From NCBI RefSeq assembly GCF_023704175.1, contig NZ_CP084530.1, positions 1,758,001 through 1,822,000 on the forward strand: a stretch of DNA of 64,000 nt, read 5' to 3'. The DNA comes from Paenibacillus sp. YPG26 (GTDB lineage Bacteria > Bacillota > Bacilli > Paenibacillales > Paenibacillaceae). Both the position numbers and the translations under genes were made by a program. Below are positions 43,128 through 51,627 of the stretch, piece after piece. How positions within the stretch are numbered: position 1 is the stretch's first letter; every line of letters begins with the position of its first letter. The notes beneath the pieces are model-generated. The model was not told where the DNA came from, searched no databases, and saw only the letters and a list, made by a program, of their open reading frames with translations.

Positions 43128-43932
43128 TCGCATTGTCGCAACCAAACATAAAGAAGTATCCGAGCTGGCTGAGGGCTTCTCGCTTTCAGCAGTGGAGCGG
43201 GCTATTGCGGACATGCCGCCAACTCTGGGTTTCCACCACGCCGTGTCGGACGGCCGCAGACGTTCCATGGGACTTATCGCGGAAGTGAAAAAAGCTTCGC
43301 CTTCCAAAGGTCTAATCCGCCCGGACTTTAATCCTGTAGAGATCGCCAAGACCTATGCGGATGCAGGAGCAGATTGTATTTCGGTGCTTACAGATAAAGA
43401 GTATTTCCAAGGAAGTGGCGAGTACTTGAGAGCAATACGTCAAGCCGTGCAGGTTCCGCTGCTGCGTAAGGATTTCATCATTGATGAGCGTCAAGTCTAC
43501 GAAGCCCGGCTTCTAGGCGCGGATGCAGTCCTGCTAATCGCCGCGATTCTAACGGATCAGCAATTGAAGCAGTACGAAGCAGCAGCGGCCGCATTAGGCC
43601 TTGATGCTCTTGTAGAGGTCCATGACAGAGAAGAACTGGAGCGTGTGCTGAACCTCGGAACTTCCAAGCTAATTGGGATTAACAACCGTAATCTAAGAAC
43701 CTTCGAAGTGAGTCTGCGGACGACAGAAGAGCTGGTTGATCTGGTTCCGGCGGGAATTACTTTGATTAGCGAGAGTGGAATATCCAAGGCGGAAGATATT
43801 GAATATCTGTCTTCCTGCGGCGCTCACGGGGTTCTGGTAGGCGAGACGTTCATGCGCAGACCGCAGGTGGGAGAGGCAGTATACGAGTTAATGGGGCCTC
43901 TTGTCCATGGGAACGGGGCAGTTCATGGCTGA
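43117..43932 (+). CDS. trpC: Indole-3-glycerol phosphate synthase
   Basis: TrpC closes the indole ring. The 271-residue TIM barrel shows IAEVKKASPSKGLIRPDF, VLTDKEYFQGS, PLLRKDFIIDERQVYEA and INNRNLRTFEV, including the catalytic Lys and Glu positions. ATG 43117 lies inside the end of trpD, with GGGAG upstream. It overlaps trpF by 8 nt. Confidence 0.96.
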   Translation: MYLDRIVATKHKEVSELAEGFSLSAVERAIADMPPTLGFHHAVSDGRRRSMGLIAEVKKASPSKGLIRPDFNPVEIAKTYADAGADCISVLTDKEYFQGSGEYLRAIRQAVQVPLLRKDFIIDERQVYEARLLGADAVLLIAAILTDQQLKQYEAAAAALGLDALVEVHDREELERVLNLGTSKLIGINNRNLRTFEVSLRTTEELVDLVPAGITLISESGISKAEDIEYLSSCGAHGVLVGETFMRRPQVGEAVYELMGPLVHGNGAVHG

Positions 43933-44587
43933 ACCATCGGTAAAAATTTGTGGACTTCAGGACGTTGAAGTGCTAAAATCTATGATAAACTTGCCTGTTG
44001 ATCACATTGGATTTGTATTCGCGAAGAGCAGACGACAGGTGACCGCTGAACAGGTGGCGTCGTTGATTCCTATCCTGAAGGAGTGGGACAGTACAGCGAC
44101 GCCCGAAAGCGTCGGTGTATTTGTTAATCCCACAATGGAAGAGCTGGCTGATATTTTGCAGAGCGCGAGTCTGGATATCGTTCAGCTGCATGGACAGGAG
44201 TCGCCTGAATTTTGTCTTGAAGTGAAGAGACGTTTCGGCGTGAAGGTGTATAAGGTACTTTCTATTAAGAACAACAGTGATATTGAAGGTTCTGACCTGG
44301 TAGATTACAAGGGTGCTTTGGATGGTCTGCTGCTGGATACCTATGATCCGATTTATGGTGGAGGATCCGGCCATACTTTTGATTGGAAGCAGATCGAGCC
44401 CTATCAGACATGGACGAAGCAGGAGGGAATTCCTCTAATCATAGCAGGCGGGCTGCACCCGGATAATGTGGGTGACCTGCTTGAGCATTTTCAGCCCGAT
44501 GGTGTAGATGTGTCCAGTGGAGTAGAGACCAATGGAATTAAGGATATTGCCAAAATACGAGCTTTTGTCGAGAGGGTGAAGCGCTAG
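43925..44587 (+). CDS. trpF: Phosphoribosylanthranilate isomerase
   Basis: TrpF isomerises phosphoribosyl anthranilate by Amadori rearrangement. The 220-residue TIM barrel begins VKICGLQD (catalytic Cys), has HIGFVFAKSRRQV, VQLHGQESPEF, and ends with LIIAGGLHPDNV and GVDVSSGVE. ATG 43925 has ACGGGG upstream; starts at 43901 or 43907 would add 6-8 residues. trpB starts immediately after its stop. Confidence 0.93.
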   Translation: MAEPSVKICGLQDVEVLKSMINLPVDHIGFVFAKSRRQVTAEQVASLIPILKEWDSTATPESVGVFVNPTMEELADILQSASLDIVQLHGQESPEFCLEVKRRFGVKVYKVLSIKNNSDIEGSDLVDYKGALDGLLLDTYDPIYGGGSGHTFDWKQIEPYQTWTKQEGIPLIIAGGLHPDNVGDLLEHFQPDGVDVSSGVETNGIKDIAKIRAFVERVKR

Positions 44588-45784
44588 ATGACACAGGTAC
44601 CAGATGAGAAAGGGCGATTTGGCGACTTCGGTGGCCGTTATGTTCCCGAGACGCTTATGAATGCCTTGATCGAACTTGAAGAGGCTTACCGCCATTATTC
44701 GCAGGAGCCTGCTTTTCAGGATGAAATTGACTATCTGTTGAAACAATATTCCGGGCGGGAGACACCTCTGTTCTATGCAGAACGTTTGTCTACGCATCTG
44801 GGTGGAGCCAAAATCTATCTAAAGCGGGAGGACCTGAACCACACAGGAGCCCATAAGATCAACAATGCGATTGGTCAAGGTATTCTAGCCAAACGGATGG
44901 GCAAAGCGAAGGTGATTGCCGAGACTGGGGCAGGGCAGCACGGGGTTGCCACGGCAACGGTTGCTGCACTGCTTGGCCTGGAATGTAAAGTGTTCATGGG
45001 AGAAGAGGACATGAAGCGTCAGCAGCTTAATGTATTCCGGATGAAGCTTCTTGGGGCGGAAGTCGTTCCGGTCATATCCGGTACCCGTACACTTAAGGAT
45101 GCGTGTAACGAAGCGCTGCGATACTGGGTCAGCCATGTACAGGATACATTCTACATTCTGGGGTCCGCTACAGGCCCGCACCCGTATCCTATGATGGTGC
45201 GTAACTTCCAGCGGATTATTGGAGACGAGACACGGCGTCAGATTCTGGAATTTGAAGGAAGACTTCCGGATCTGATTGTCGCCGCGGTTGGCGGGGGAAG
45301 CAATGCAATTGGCATGTTCTATCCTTTCGTTGAAGATACATCCGTTAAGCTGCTTGGTGTTGAGGCAGCAGGCCACGGCGTAGATACAGAATATCATGCG
45401 GCGACAATGACAAAGGGAACCAAAGGGGTCTTCCAGGGTTCACTGAGTTATCTGCTTCAGGATGCCTTTGGTCAAGTGCTTCCCGCACACTCGATTTCGG
45501 CTGGACTGGATTACCCGGGAATTGGCCCCGAGCATTCCTATCTCAAAGATATCGAGCGCGCTCAATATGCTCCAATATCCGATCAGGAGGCTCTAGACGC
45601 CCTTCAGCTCCTCAGCCGTACCGAAGGGATAATCCCTGCATTGGAGTCGGCTCATGCTGTAGCTCAGGTGATCAAGGAAGCACCCAAACTATCTTCTGAT
45701 CAGATTATCGTTATCTGTCTCTCGGGTAGGGGAGATAAGGATGTTGAATCCATTATGAGTTATCTGGGAGGTGATCCGTCATGA
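44588..45784 (+). CDS. trpB: Tryptophan synthase beta chain
   Basis: TrpB joins indole and serine using pyridoxal phosphate. The 398-residue protein has the PLP-lysine motif [30 protein letters not shown], and the phosphate-binding [14 protein letters not shown] 44588 directly abuts the trpF stop, and its end overlaps trpA by 4 nt. Its serine substrate comes via serA in the same window. Confidence 0.97.
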   Translation: MTQVPDEKGRFGDFGGRYVPETLMNALIELEEAYRHYSQEPAFQDEIDYLLKQYSGRETPLFYAERLSTHLGGAKIYLKREDLNHTGAHKINNAIGQGILAKRMGKAKVIAETGAGQHGVATATVAALLGLECKVFMGEEDMKRQQLNVFRMKLLGAEVVPVISGTRTLKDACNEALRYWVSHVQDTFYILGSATGPHPYPMMVRNFQRIIGDETRRQILEFEGRLPDLIVAAVGGGSNAIGMFYPFVEDTSVKLLGVEAAGHGVDTEYHAATMTKGTKGVFQGSLSYLLQDAFGQVLPAHSISAGLDYPGIGPEHSYLKDIERAQYAPISDQEALDALQLLSRTEGIIPALESAHAVAQVIKEAPKLSSDQIIVICLSGRGDKDVESIMSYLGGDPS

Positions 45785-46590
45785 ATCTGATGGATCAGAA
45801 ATTTGCCGAGCTGAGGGCGGCGGGTCGTACCGCCCTTATTCCCTTCTTGACTGTGGGCGATCCGGATCTGGATACCACCGTGGACTTGATTGTGCAGATG
45901 GAGGCGGCGGGTGCGGACGTCCTGGAGCTGGGTGTGCCTTACTCGGATCCTCTTGCAGATGGCCCCGTAATCCAGCGGGCTTCAGAGCGCGCGCTTACCA
46001 ATTCCTCGGTAACGGTTGGAGCCTGTATCGATGTTGCCGTGCAAGCAAGACAGCGTGGGGTTAAGATTCCTTTTGTTCTGTTCACTTACTTTAACCCAGT
46101 CCTGCAGATCGGGCTGGAGACCTTCTTCCAGCAGCTCGCAGAGCACGAGATCAGCGGGTTGATCATTCCGGATCTGCCTATCGAGGAATCGGAGGAAGTG
46201 CTGGCTCTGGCCGATGCCGCCGGAATTAGCCTGGTGCCGCTAGTAGCACCTACTTCGAATGAGCGTATTACCCGCATATTAAGCAATGCACGTGGATTCA
46301 TTTATTGTGTCTCCTCTTTGGGAGTCACTGGGGAACGCAGCTCCTTCCACGAGGGCGTGGAGCAATTTATTCATGAGGTTAAGTCCCGCACGGATCTTCC
46401 GGTTGCAGTAGGGTTCGGGATATCGAGCCGTGAGCAGGTGGAGCGCTTCTCAGCTATATGTGACGGTGTCGTGGTAGGAAGTGCCATTGTCCGCACCATT
46501 GAAGAGACAATTCCACTGCTCGCGGATTCCGAGAATAGAGACAAAGGTCTGTTGCAAATTCGTGATTTTGTGGCACAATTGAAAGTCTAG
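45781..46590 (+). CDS. trpA: Tryptophan synthase alpha chain
   Basis: TrpA cleaves indole-3-glycerol phosphate to indole, which is channelled to TrpB. The 269-residue TIM barrel has [31 protein letters not shown] (catalytic Glu and Asp) and [19 protein letters not shown] 45781 overlaps the trpB stop (ATGA). hisC follows 49 nt later with no terminator between them. Confidence 0.97.
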   Translation: MNLMDQKFAELRAAGRTALIPFLTVGDPDLDTTVDLIVQMEAAGADVLELGVPYSDPLADGPVIQRASERALTNSSVTVGACIDVAVQARQRGVKIPFVLFTYFNPVLQIGLETFFQQLAEHEISGLIIPDLPIEESEEVLALADAAGISLVPLVAPTSNERITRILSNARGFIYCVSSLGVTGERSSFHEGVEQFIHEVKSRTDLPVAVGFGISSREQVERFSAICDGVVVGSAIVRTIEETIPLLADSENRDKGLLQIRDFVAQLKV

Positions 46591-46639
46591 AATAGGGTAG
46601 TCACTTAGCTATGCTTAACCAGGAAAGGAAGGGAATCGT

Positions 46640-47746
46640 ATGCAGCCAAAACCACAGATTGTAAATCTCCCAGTATATCAGCCGGGCAAGCCGGTTGAAG
46701 AAGTGAAGAGAGAGCTCGGGCTTGACGAAGTTGTCAAACTGGCTTCCAACGAGAATCCCTACGGTGCTTCTCCGAAAGCCAAGGCTGCCATTGAACAGGA
46801 GTTAAGCCAAATAAGCGTATATCCGGATGGAAGTGCTGCAGAGCTGACCAGCGTTCTAGCAGGCCATCTTGGTGTGAACCGGGATCAGATTATATTTGGC
46901 TGCGGTTCCGATGAGGTCATCGCTCTGATTACACGCGCCTTTTTGCTGCCTGGTGAAGAGAATATTATGGCGGATCAGACTTTCTCGGTATACAAAAGCA
47001 ATGCGGATATTGAAGGTGCTGTGAGTATTGAAGTGCCTCTGGTGGACGGAACGCATGATCTGAACGCCATGCTGCAAGCGGTGACTGAACGCACCAAGAT
47101 TGTCTGGATCTGCAATCCGAACAATCCAACCGGGACAATCGTATCTCATACGGACGTTGTTAATTTCTTAAATGAAATACCGGAACATGTCCTAGTAATA
47201 CTGGATGAGGCTTATGCGGAGTTTGTAACGGATTCTTCGTACCCAGACAGCCTTAGCCTGCTCAGCAAATATCCGAACCTGATGATTCTACGTACATTTT
47301 CGAAGATCTATGGACTTGCATCACTTCGTATCGGTTATGGAGTCGGGCATCCGAATGTGGTTAGGCTGATTAATCAGGTGCGTGAGCCTTTTAACACCTC
47401 CAGATTGGCACAAGCTGCAGCTAAAGCGGCCTTGACCGACCATGAATTCATTGCTGCTTGCCGTGCTAAGAACCGAAGCGGGATCGAATATTTGTCTGCT
47501 GAATTTGCCCGGCTTGGACTTCAGCACTTCCCGGCACATGGCAACTTTATCTTAGTTCATGTGCAGAGATCTGGTCGTGAAGTATTCCAGTCTCTTCTGA
47601 AGCTGGGAGTTATCGTGCGCGCTGGCTTCGGTAAATATCCGGATTATATCCGTGTAAGTGTCGGTACACCGGATGAGAATACTAAATTTATTGCTGCACT
47701 GGAGCAGGTTCTTGCAATCCAGGAACAGCCGGTTACTGCGGAATAA
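46640..47746 (+). CDS. hisC: Histidinol-phosphate / aromatic aminotransferase
   Basis: This 368-residue class I/II aminotransferase has KLASNENPYGASPKA, NPNNPTGTIV, LDEAYAEF and the PLP lysine in RTFSKIYGLASLRIGYG. In Bacillus the HisC encoded between trpA and tyrA serves both histidine and Tyr/Phe synthesis, which fits its place here. ATG 46640 follows AGGAAAGGAAGGG. Confidence 0.95.
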   Translation: MQPKPQIVNLPVYQPGKPVEEVKRELGLDEVVKLASNENPYGASPKAKAAIEQELSQISVYPDGSAAELTSVLAGHLGVNRDQIIFGCGSDEVIALITRAFLLPGEENIMADQTFSVYKSNADIEGAVSIEVPLVDGTHDLNAMLQAVTERTKIVWICNPNNPTGTIVSHTDVVNFLNEIPEHVLVILDEAYAEFVTDSSYPDSLSLLSKYPNLMILRTFSKIYGLASLRIGYGVGHPNVVRLINQVREPFNTSRLAQAAAKAALTDHEFIAACRAKNRSGIEYLSAEFARLGLQHFPAHGNFILVHVQRSGREVFQSLLKLGVIVRAGFGKYPDYIRVSVGTPDENTKFIAALEQVLAIQEQPVTAE

Positions 47747-47822
47747 TCTCCGCAGTATCTTTTTGTTTATTGATATACTGAGCAGGAACAATCACAAATC
47801 AGAGCAAATTGAGTGGGGACAA

Positions 47823-48917
47823 ATGACTATTAAAATTGCAATCTTTGGTGTAGGCCTGATCGGGGGCTCTCTTGCACTTAGCTTCAAAGGAAAACCGGGG
47901 ATCACGGTGATTGGTCACAGCCACCGTGCTGAATCCTTGCAGCAGGTTAAGGATCGAGGTGTCGTTGATATGGCCACGCTCTCAATTGAAGAAGCGGCTG
48001 TTGACGCTGATTTTATATTCTTATGTGTGCCGGTAAGTCAGCTCGAACCTTATTTACATACGCTTAGCACCTTGAAGCTGAAACCCGGATGCATCATTAC
48101 GGATGTGGGGAGTACCAAAGCCTCGGTGGCTGCGTGTGCTGAAGCGATCACACTTCCCGGTGTTTATTTCATCGGCGGGCATCCCATGGCTGGATCGGAG
48201 AGATCAGGTGTAGCAGCAGCTTCTACGTTCTTGTTCGAGAATGCTTATTACGTGCTGACTCCGTCATCCAATGTACCGGAAGAAGCCTACAAGCGGCTGG
48301 AAGACCTGCTGGTCCACACAAAAGCACATATCGTGCGTGTCGAGCCAGGGCTTCATGATGAGATTGTAGGCGCCATCAGTCATCTTCCGCATATTATCGC
48401 TGTAGCCCTTGTTAATCAGGTCTGCGACTATAATCATGAGAATCCGCTGTACCGGCAGTTGGCTGCGGGAGGATTTCGGGATATTACAAGAATTGCATCA
48501 AGTGATCCGGTGATCTGGCGGGATATACTACTCAGCAACAGAGAAGTGCTGCTGAAGCTGCTTAAGGACTGGAAGATACATATGGATGAATTTCTTGAGC
48601 TGCTCGAGAATGAGGACGGTGCAGGTATTGTAAAAGCCTTCGACAAAGCCAACCGTTTCCGCAGTGAATTGCCTGAGCGCCGAAAAGGGGCTATAACCTC
48701 CTTGTATGATCTGTATATTGATGTCCCGGATACGCCGGGTGTCATTGGCCATATAGCTACTGAGCTGGGGATTCGGCAGATCAATCTCAGCAATATGCAG
48801 ATTATTGAGAGCCGTGAGGATGTACCAGGAGTTATGCGTTTGTCTTTCAGACAGGAGAAGGATATGGAGCTTGCGAAGGAGCATCTGTTAACCCTGGGAT
48901 ATACCGTCTACCTGTGA
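47823..48917 (+). CDS. tyrA: Prephenate dehydrogenase with ACT domain
   Basis: TyrA oxidises prephenate to 4-hydroxyphenylpyruvate for tyrosine. The 364-residue protein has an N-terminal NAD-binding domain (IFGVGLIGGSLAL) and the catalytic His region GGHPMAGSERSGV. A helical dimer domain and a C-terminal ACT domain (about 293-364, LYIDVPDTPGVIGHIATELG) follow. ATG 47823 follows GAGTGGGG. A terminator follows, and the EPSP synthase gene that comes next in B. subtilis is absent here. Confidence 0.95.
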   Translation: MTIKIAIFGVGLIGGSLALSFKGKPGITVIGHSHRAESLQQVKDRGVVDMATLSIEEAAVDADFIFLCVPVSQLEPYLHTLSTLKLKPGCIITDVGSTKASVAACAEAITLPGVYFIGGHPMAGSERSGVAAASTFLFENAYYVLTPSSNVPEEAYKRLEDLLVHTKAHIVRVEPGLHDEIVGAISHLPHIIAVALVNQVCDYNHENPLYRQLAAGGFRDITRIASSDPVIWRDILLSNREVLLKLLKDWKIHMDEFLELLENEDGAGIVKAFDKANRFRSELPERRKGAITSLYDLYIDVPDTPGVIGHIATELGIRQINLSNMQIIESREDVPGVMRLSFRQEKDMELAKEHLLTLGYTVYL

Positions 48918-48925
48918 GTCTGATA

Positions 48926-48969
48926 CCGCTGTTGCTTTTCCGAAGGGGAAGCGAGCAGCGGTTTTTTTT
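48926..48969 (+). terminator. Terminator of the aro-trp-hisC-tyrA block
   Basis: An imperfect hairpin of CCGCT...GCTTTTCC with GGGGAAGC...AGCGG is followed by eight T. Confidence 0.85.
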
Positions 48970-48998
48970 GTGTGCCTTTCCCATAAACGGGGGGGGTG

Positions 48999-49085
48999 AA
49001 AAAAAAGGACCACTTTCATTGGAAAGTGGTCTTGCTCGAGCCTGAGCAAATTATATTGGATAGGAGTGGAGAGAAACCATACTGT
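48999..49085 (-). ncRNA. Candidate small regulatory RNA (CcpA-controlled)
   Basis: In the 439-bp gap between tyrA and the MOSC gene, the minus strand has a strong promoter (49121-49092), about 87 transcribed bases and an intrinsic terminator (49031-49005). The transcript would have an unstructured C/U-rich stretch UCUCUCCACUCCUAUCC (49075-49059) complementary to Shine-Dalgarno sites. A hairpin TTGCTC/GAGCAA (49048-49031) and the terminator stem follow. The only start codon opens nine codons without a ribosome site. Two cre boxes at the promoter predict repression by CcpA. I know of no described family that it matches. Confidence 0.65.
49005..49031 (-). terminator. Terminator of the minus-strand small RNA
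   Basis: On the minus strand, GACCACTTTC-CAAT-GAAAGTGGTC forms a perfect 10-bp stem, followed by C and eight T. On the plus strand the same place has an A-run before the stem, so the element points to minus-strand transcription. Confidence 0.85.
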
Positions 49086-49091
49086 ACTTTT

Positions 49092-49121
49092 ATTATATTG
49101 TATACGTTTACATTCTGTCAA
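49092..49121 (-). promoter_or_regulatory. Consensus SigA promoter of the small RNA
   Basis: TTGACA (49121-49116) and TATAAT (49097-49092) on the minus strand, both perfect, are separated by 18 bp. The start would be near 49085. Confidence 0.8.
49098..49113 (-). promoter_or_regulatory. Catabolite response element cre1 in the small-RNA promoter
   Basis: ATGTAAACGTATACAA on the minus strand fits WTGNAARCGNWWWCAW at all 16 positions. It fills the spacer between -35 and -10, where bound CcpA would block RNA polymerase. Confidence 0.75.
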
Positions 49122-49128
49122 CACATTT

Positions 49129-49144
49129 TTATAAACGCTTACAT
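49129..49144 (-). promoter_or_regulatory. Second catabolite response element cre2
   Basis: ATGTAAGCGTTTATAA on the minus strand fits the cre consensus at 15 of 16 positions. Its centre is 31 bp from cre1, close to three helical turns, so both could face the same side. Confidence 0.65.
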
Positions 49145-49216
49145 TTTTTTATTTTTCTTGTTATAGGCATCGTAGCTGGATTTGTAATTTGCCTTGTCAG
49201 GCAGAATATAACCATA

Positions 49217-49245
49217 TTGCGAGCATGAACTCAGGCTTATATAAT
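49217..49245 (+). promoter_or_regulatory. SigA promoter of the MOSC gene
   Basis: TTGCGA (49217-49222), a 17-bp spacer and a perfect TATAAT (49240-49245) predict a start near 49252, giving a leader of about 105 nt. Confidence 0.7.
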
Positions 49246-49356
49246 TAGGAAGAAGCTGGAAGCTCGAATCGCCGGCATCGCTATTCTTTTGCAAGAGCCG
49301 GAGACTGATCCACTAGATACATATAGCCGTTACACAATAGGAGTGAGGTGAAGGTA

Positions 49357-50040
49357 ATGGGCAATGCTGTAATTCGTTCGATCAATGTAGGGACCCCGCA
49401 GCAGATGCAGTATAACAAGAAGGCAATACTAAGCGGGATATTCAAACAGCAGGTAGAAGAGCCCCTGTTCTTATCCCGTCTCAATCTGGAGGGAGACAGA
49501 CAGGCGGATCTTAAATTTCATGGCGGCCCTGACAAGGCCATATGTGTCTACGCATATGAACACTATCCATACTGGGAGAGTCTTCTGGAACGTTCTCTTG
49601 TCCCAGGGGCGTTTGGTGAGAATCTGACCATAGAGGGGCTCGTAGAGAAGGATGTCTGTATTGGTGATATCTTCAAATTCGGCGAAGCGACCGTCCAAAT
49701 CAGTCAGCCACGACAACCCTGCTATAAGCTCTCAGCGAGGTATGGCATACCGGAGATCCCCGTTAAAATGCAGGAGACCGGATATACCGGATTCTATCTC
49801 CGTGTACTACAGGAGGGTCATGTCAGCCGTGAGGATGGATTAATACGACTTTCCTCAGATCCGCTAGGGATAACGGTTGCTTTTGCCAATCGCGTCATGC
49901 ATCAAGACAAAGGGAATCTCGAAGCCGCCCAGCGGATCCTTGAAGTGGAAGCCTTGTCGTCCAGCTGGCGGGCAACCTTTGAGAAGCGGCTAAATGGAAT
50001 TGAGAGGGACACAAGCGAGCGGCTGACAGGACAAAGCTGA
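49357..50040 (+). CDS. MOSC-domain protein (YiiM-like)
   Basis: The 227-residue product has a MOSC domain: NLEGDRQADLKFHGGPDKAICVYAYEHY, GAFGENLTIEGL, GEATVQISQPRQPCYKLSARYG with the conserved Cys (about residue 126) and a YiiM-type 3-alpha C-terminal tail. MOSC proteins bind a molybdenum cofactor or carry sulfur on that Cys; YiiM reduces N-hydroxylated compounds in E. coli. ATG 49357 lies behind AGGAGTGAGGTGAAGG. Its own promoter is visible and it stands alone. Confidence 0.88.
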   Translation: MGNAVIRSINVGTPQQMQYNKKAILSGIFKQQVEEPLFLSRLNLEGDRQADLKFHGGPDKAICVYAYEHYPYWESLLERSLVPGAFGENLTIEGLVEKDVCIGDIFKFGEATVQISQPRQPCYKLSARYGIPEIPVKMQETGYTGFYLRVLQEGHVSREDGLIRLSSDPLGITVAFANRVMHQDKGNLEAAQRILEVEALSSSWRATFEKRLNGIERDTSERLTGQS

Positions 50041-50236
50041 ATGCTTCAAATTTAATAAGTCATATTTAGAAGAGGTTGTTTTCATTCATATGGAAATGGC
50101 CTTTTCCAATTTTGAGGGTAATTTCTTAGTGGCTGTGAGAAATTTTTTTAATTCCTACTTGTATGGTATAATATTGCAGTATTGGTTGTGGAACCAATTT
50201 AAGACATGTTAAATATAGTGTTTTTTTCGGAATGGC

Positions 50237-50262
50237 CGAAACTTTTCAAGTCCTGTTCGGTA
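50237..50262 (+). promoter_or_regulatory. Candidate ECF-type autoregulatory promoter
   Basis: CGAAAC (50237-50242), 15 bp and CGGTA (50258-50262) resemble the SigW-like pattern TGAAAC-N16-CGTA, placed 61 bp before the sigma gene. A SigA-like TATAAT lies further upstream (50167-50172). Confidence 0.4.
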
Positions 50263-50322
50263 ATAATAGACAGAATCGAACGGGGAAGATGCACATGGAT
50301 AGGCGAGGAGGATCGCATTCTA

Positions 50323-50916
50323 ATGACGGATTCCCAAATGATTCGAGATATCAAGGAAGGCAACACAGAGCTCTATTCTGAATTAATGCACAGGTATCAA
50401 CGCAAGATTCTCGCATTTATTTATCATATGCTTAAGAGCGCTCAATTGGAGCTGCTTGCTGAAGACCTTTGTTCCGAGACATTTTACAAGGCATTTCGAA
50501 GTCTGCACTCATTCCGGGAAGTTGACGCTTCCTTCTCCACATGGCTGTATACCATTGCCCGTAATACGGTATTAAGTGAAATGCGTAAGCAGAAGACAGG
50601 ACTTATTTCGCTCGATGAGAGTGGATATACCCCGGCAGCACCTCCGGATATTGTCCCTGAGCAGGCGATATTACGCAACGAACGGGTCGGTATGGTTAGG
50701 GAAGCAATTAACAATCTTCCGGAGAAGCAGCGCAGTGCCCTTATACTTAGAGAATACGATCAGCTTGATTACCAGGAGATATCCTCGATACTCGGTCAAA
50801 GTGTCAGCGCAATTAAGTCATTGTTATTTCGTGCCCGCAGCAGTGTTAAGAGCCAGCTTGAGCCCTATTTTTACGAACCGATCTATGAGCAATTTGAAGG
50901 GATGAAAAGCAGATGA
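50323..50916 (+). CDS. ECF RNA polymerase sigma factor
   Basis: The 197-residue product has a region 2 (RYQRKILAFIYHMLKSAQLELLAEDLCSETFYKAF, about 24-58) and region 2.4 FSTWLYTIARNTVLSEMRK. Region 4 (NLPEKQRSALILREYDQLDYQEISSILGQSVSAIKSLLFRAR, about 134-175) follows. It directs transcription of an envelope-stress-type regulon when its anti-sigma is inactivated. ATG 50323 follows GCGAGGAGGAT. It is translationally coupled to the anti-sigma gene (4-nt overlap). Which Bacillus sigma it matches (SigW, SigX, SigV, SigM) cannot be told here. Confidence 0.9.
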   Translation: MTDSQMIRDIKEGNTELYSELMHRYQRKILAFIYHMLKSAQLELLAEDLCSETFYKAFRSLHSFREVDASFSTWLYTIARNTVLSEMRKQKTGLISLDESGYTPAAPPDIVPEQAILRNERVGMVREAINNLPEKQRSALILREYDQLDYQEISSILGQSVSAIKSLLFRARSSVKSQLEPYFYEPIYEQFEGMKSR

Positions 50917-51515
50917 ATTGTCGTGAAGCCCAAGAAAGCTTTGGCTTGATATGGGACGTTGCAGCAGACGACCCGCGGCGCAAAAATCTGGAGTGGCATG
51001 TACTCGGCTGTGAGGACTGTGCGGCGGAATATGAGATATGGAAAGAAACTCAGGACATCATACATAATCTGCAGATTGATATTCAGCCAGGGCAAGCGGA
51101 GAGAGTGAACCGTGCGGTCATGGACCGTATTTACGCGGAGTCTCCATGGCTTGCGCCCGGCGGTCCTGAGTCAAGAAAGACTTCTCAATTGCTAAGGCGG
51201 CGAATGGCTTTATGGATAGCGGGCTTTCTTACTATTTTCATATGTAGTCTGCTCTATTTCATGATTCCAACTACTTCGGAAGTGCAGCCGCCCACCGGGA
51301 ACCATTCAGGCTTGCTCCCTGTTGCCATTGCTGGCACCGATACGGTAATGAATACGGATCATGTCTATGACATGCCCGATGTATCCAGGGGGATTATAGA
51401 CCCGTTAATTGTCAAAATGAGCCCCGCTTATCCACAGTACTGGATGCTGCTGTCGATGTTGGCCTTGGGCCTGGGTCTCTTCTCTTGGCGAGGGTTAAGA
51501 CATATACGAAGATAA
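50913..51515 (+). CDS. Zinc-binding anti-sigma factor, membrane protein
   Basis: The 200-residue product has the N-terminal zinc anti-sigma motif HVLGCEDC (His-x3-Cys-x2-Cys, about 29-36) preceded by NCREAQE. Two membrane helices follow (MALWIAGFLTIFICSLLYFM about 94-113 and YWMLLSMLALGLGLFSW about 175-191), with about 60 residues between them. It most likely holds the upstream ECF sigma factor inactive at the membrane. The second helix is unlike single-pass RsiW. PrsW at 15.4 kb could be its protease, but this is only inferred. Confidence 0.85.
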   Translation: MNCREAQESFGLIWDVAADDPRRKNLEWHVLGCEDCAAEYEIWKETQDIIHNLQIDIQPGQAERVNRAVMDRIYAESPWLAPGGPESRKTSQLLRRRMALWIAGFLTIFICSLLYFMIPTTSEVQPPTGNHSGLLPVAIAGTDTVMNTDHVYDMPDVSRGIIDPLIVKMSPAYPQYWMLLSMLALGLGLFSWRGLRHIRR

Positions 51516-51560
51516 GCTGGACCCGCGGCAAATGCTGCTCATGTCTGCCCAGTAGACAGG

Positions 51561-51583
51561 AGTGGCGTTTGCCACTTTTATTA
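51561..51583 (+). terminator. Short terminator after the anti-sigma gene
   Basis: AGTGGC-GTTT-GCCACT is followed by TTTATTA. Confidence 0.6.
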
Positions 51584-51627
51584 CAACCCATCTGCATAAC
51601 ACGAAGACACAAGGAGGCTGTTCATTC

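Noticed and set aside
48888..49124. Minus-strand frame of 78 codons over the tyrA terminator
   Set aside because: It starts upstream of the small-RNA promoter, lacks a ribosome site and reads through the small-RNA terminator.
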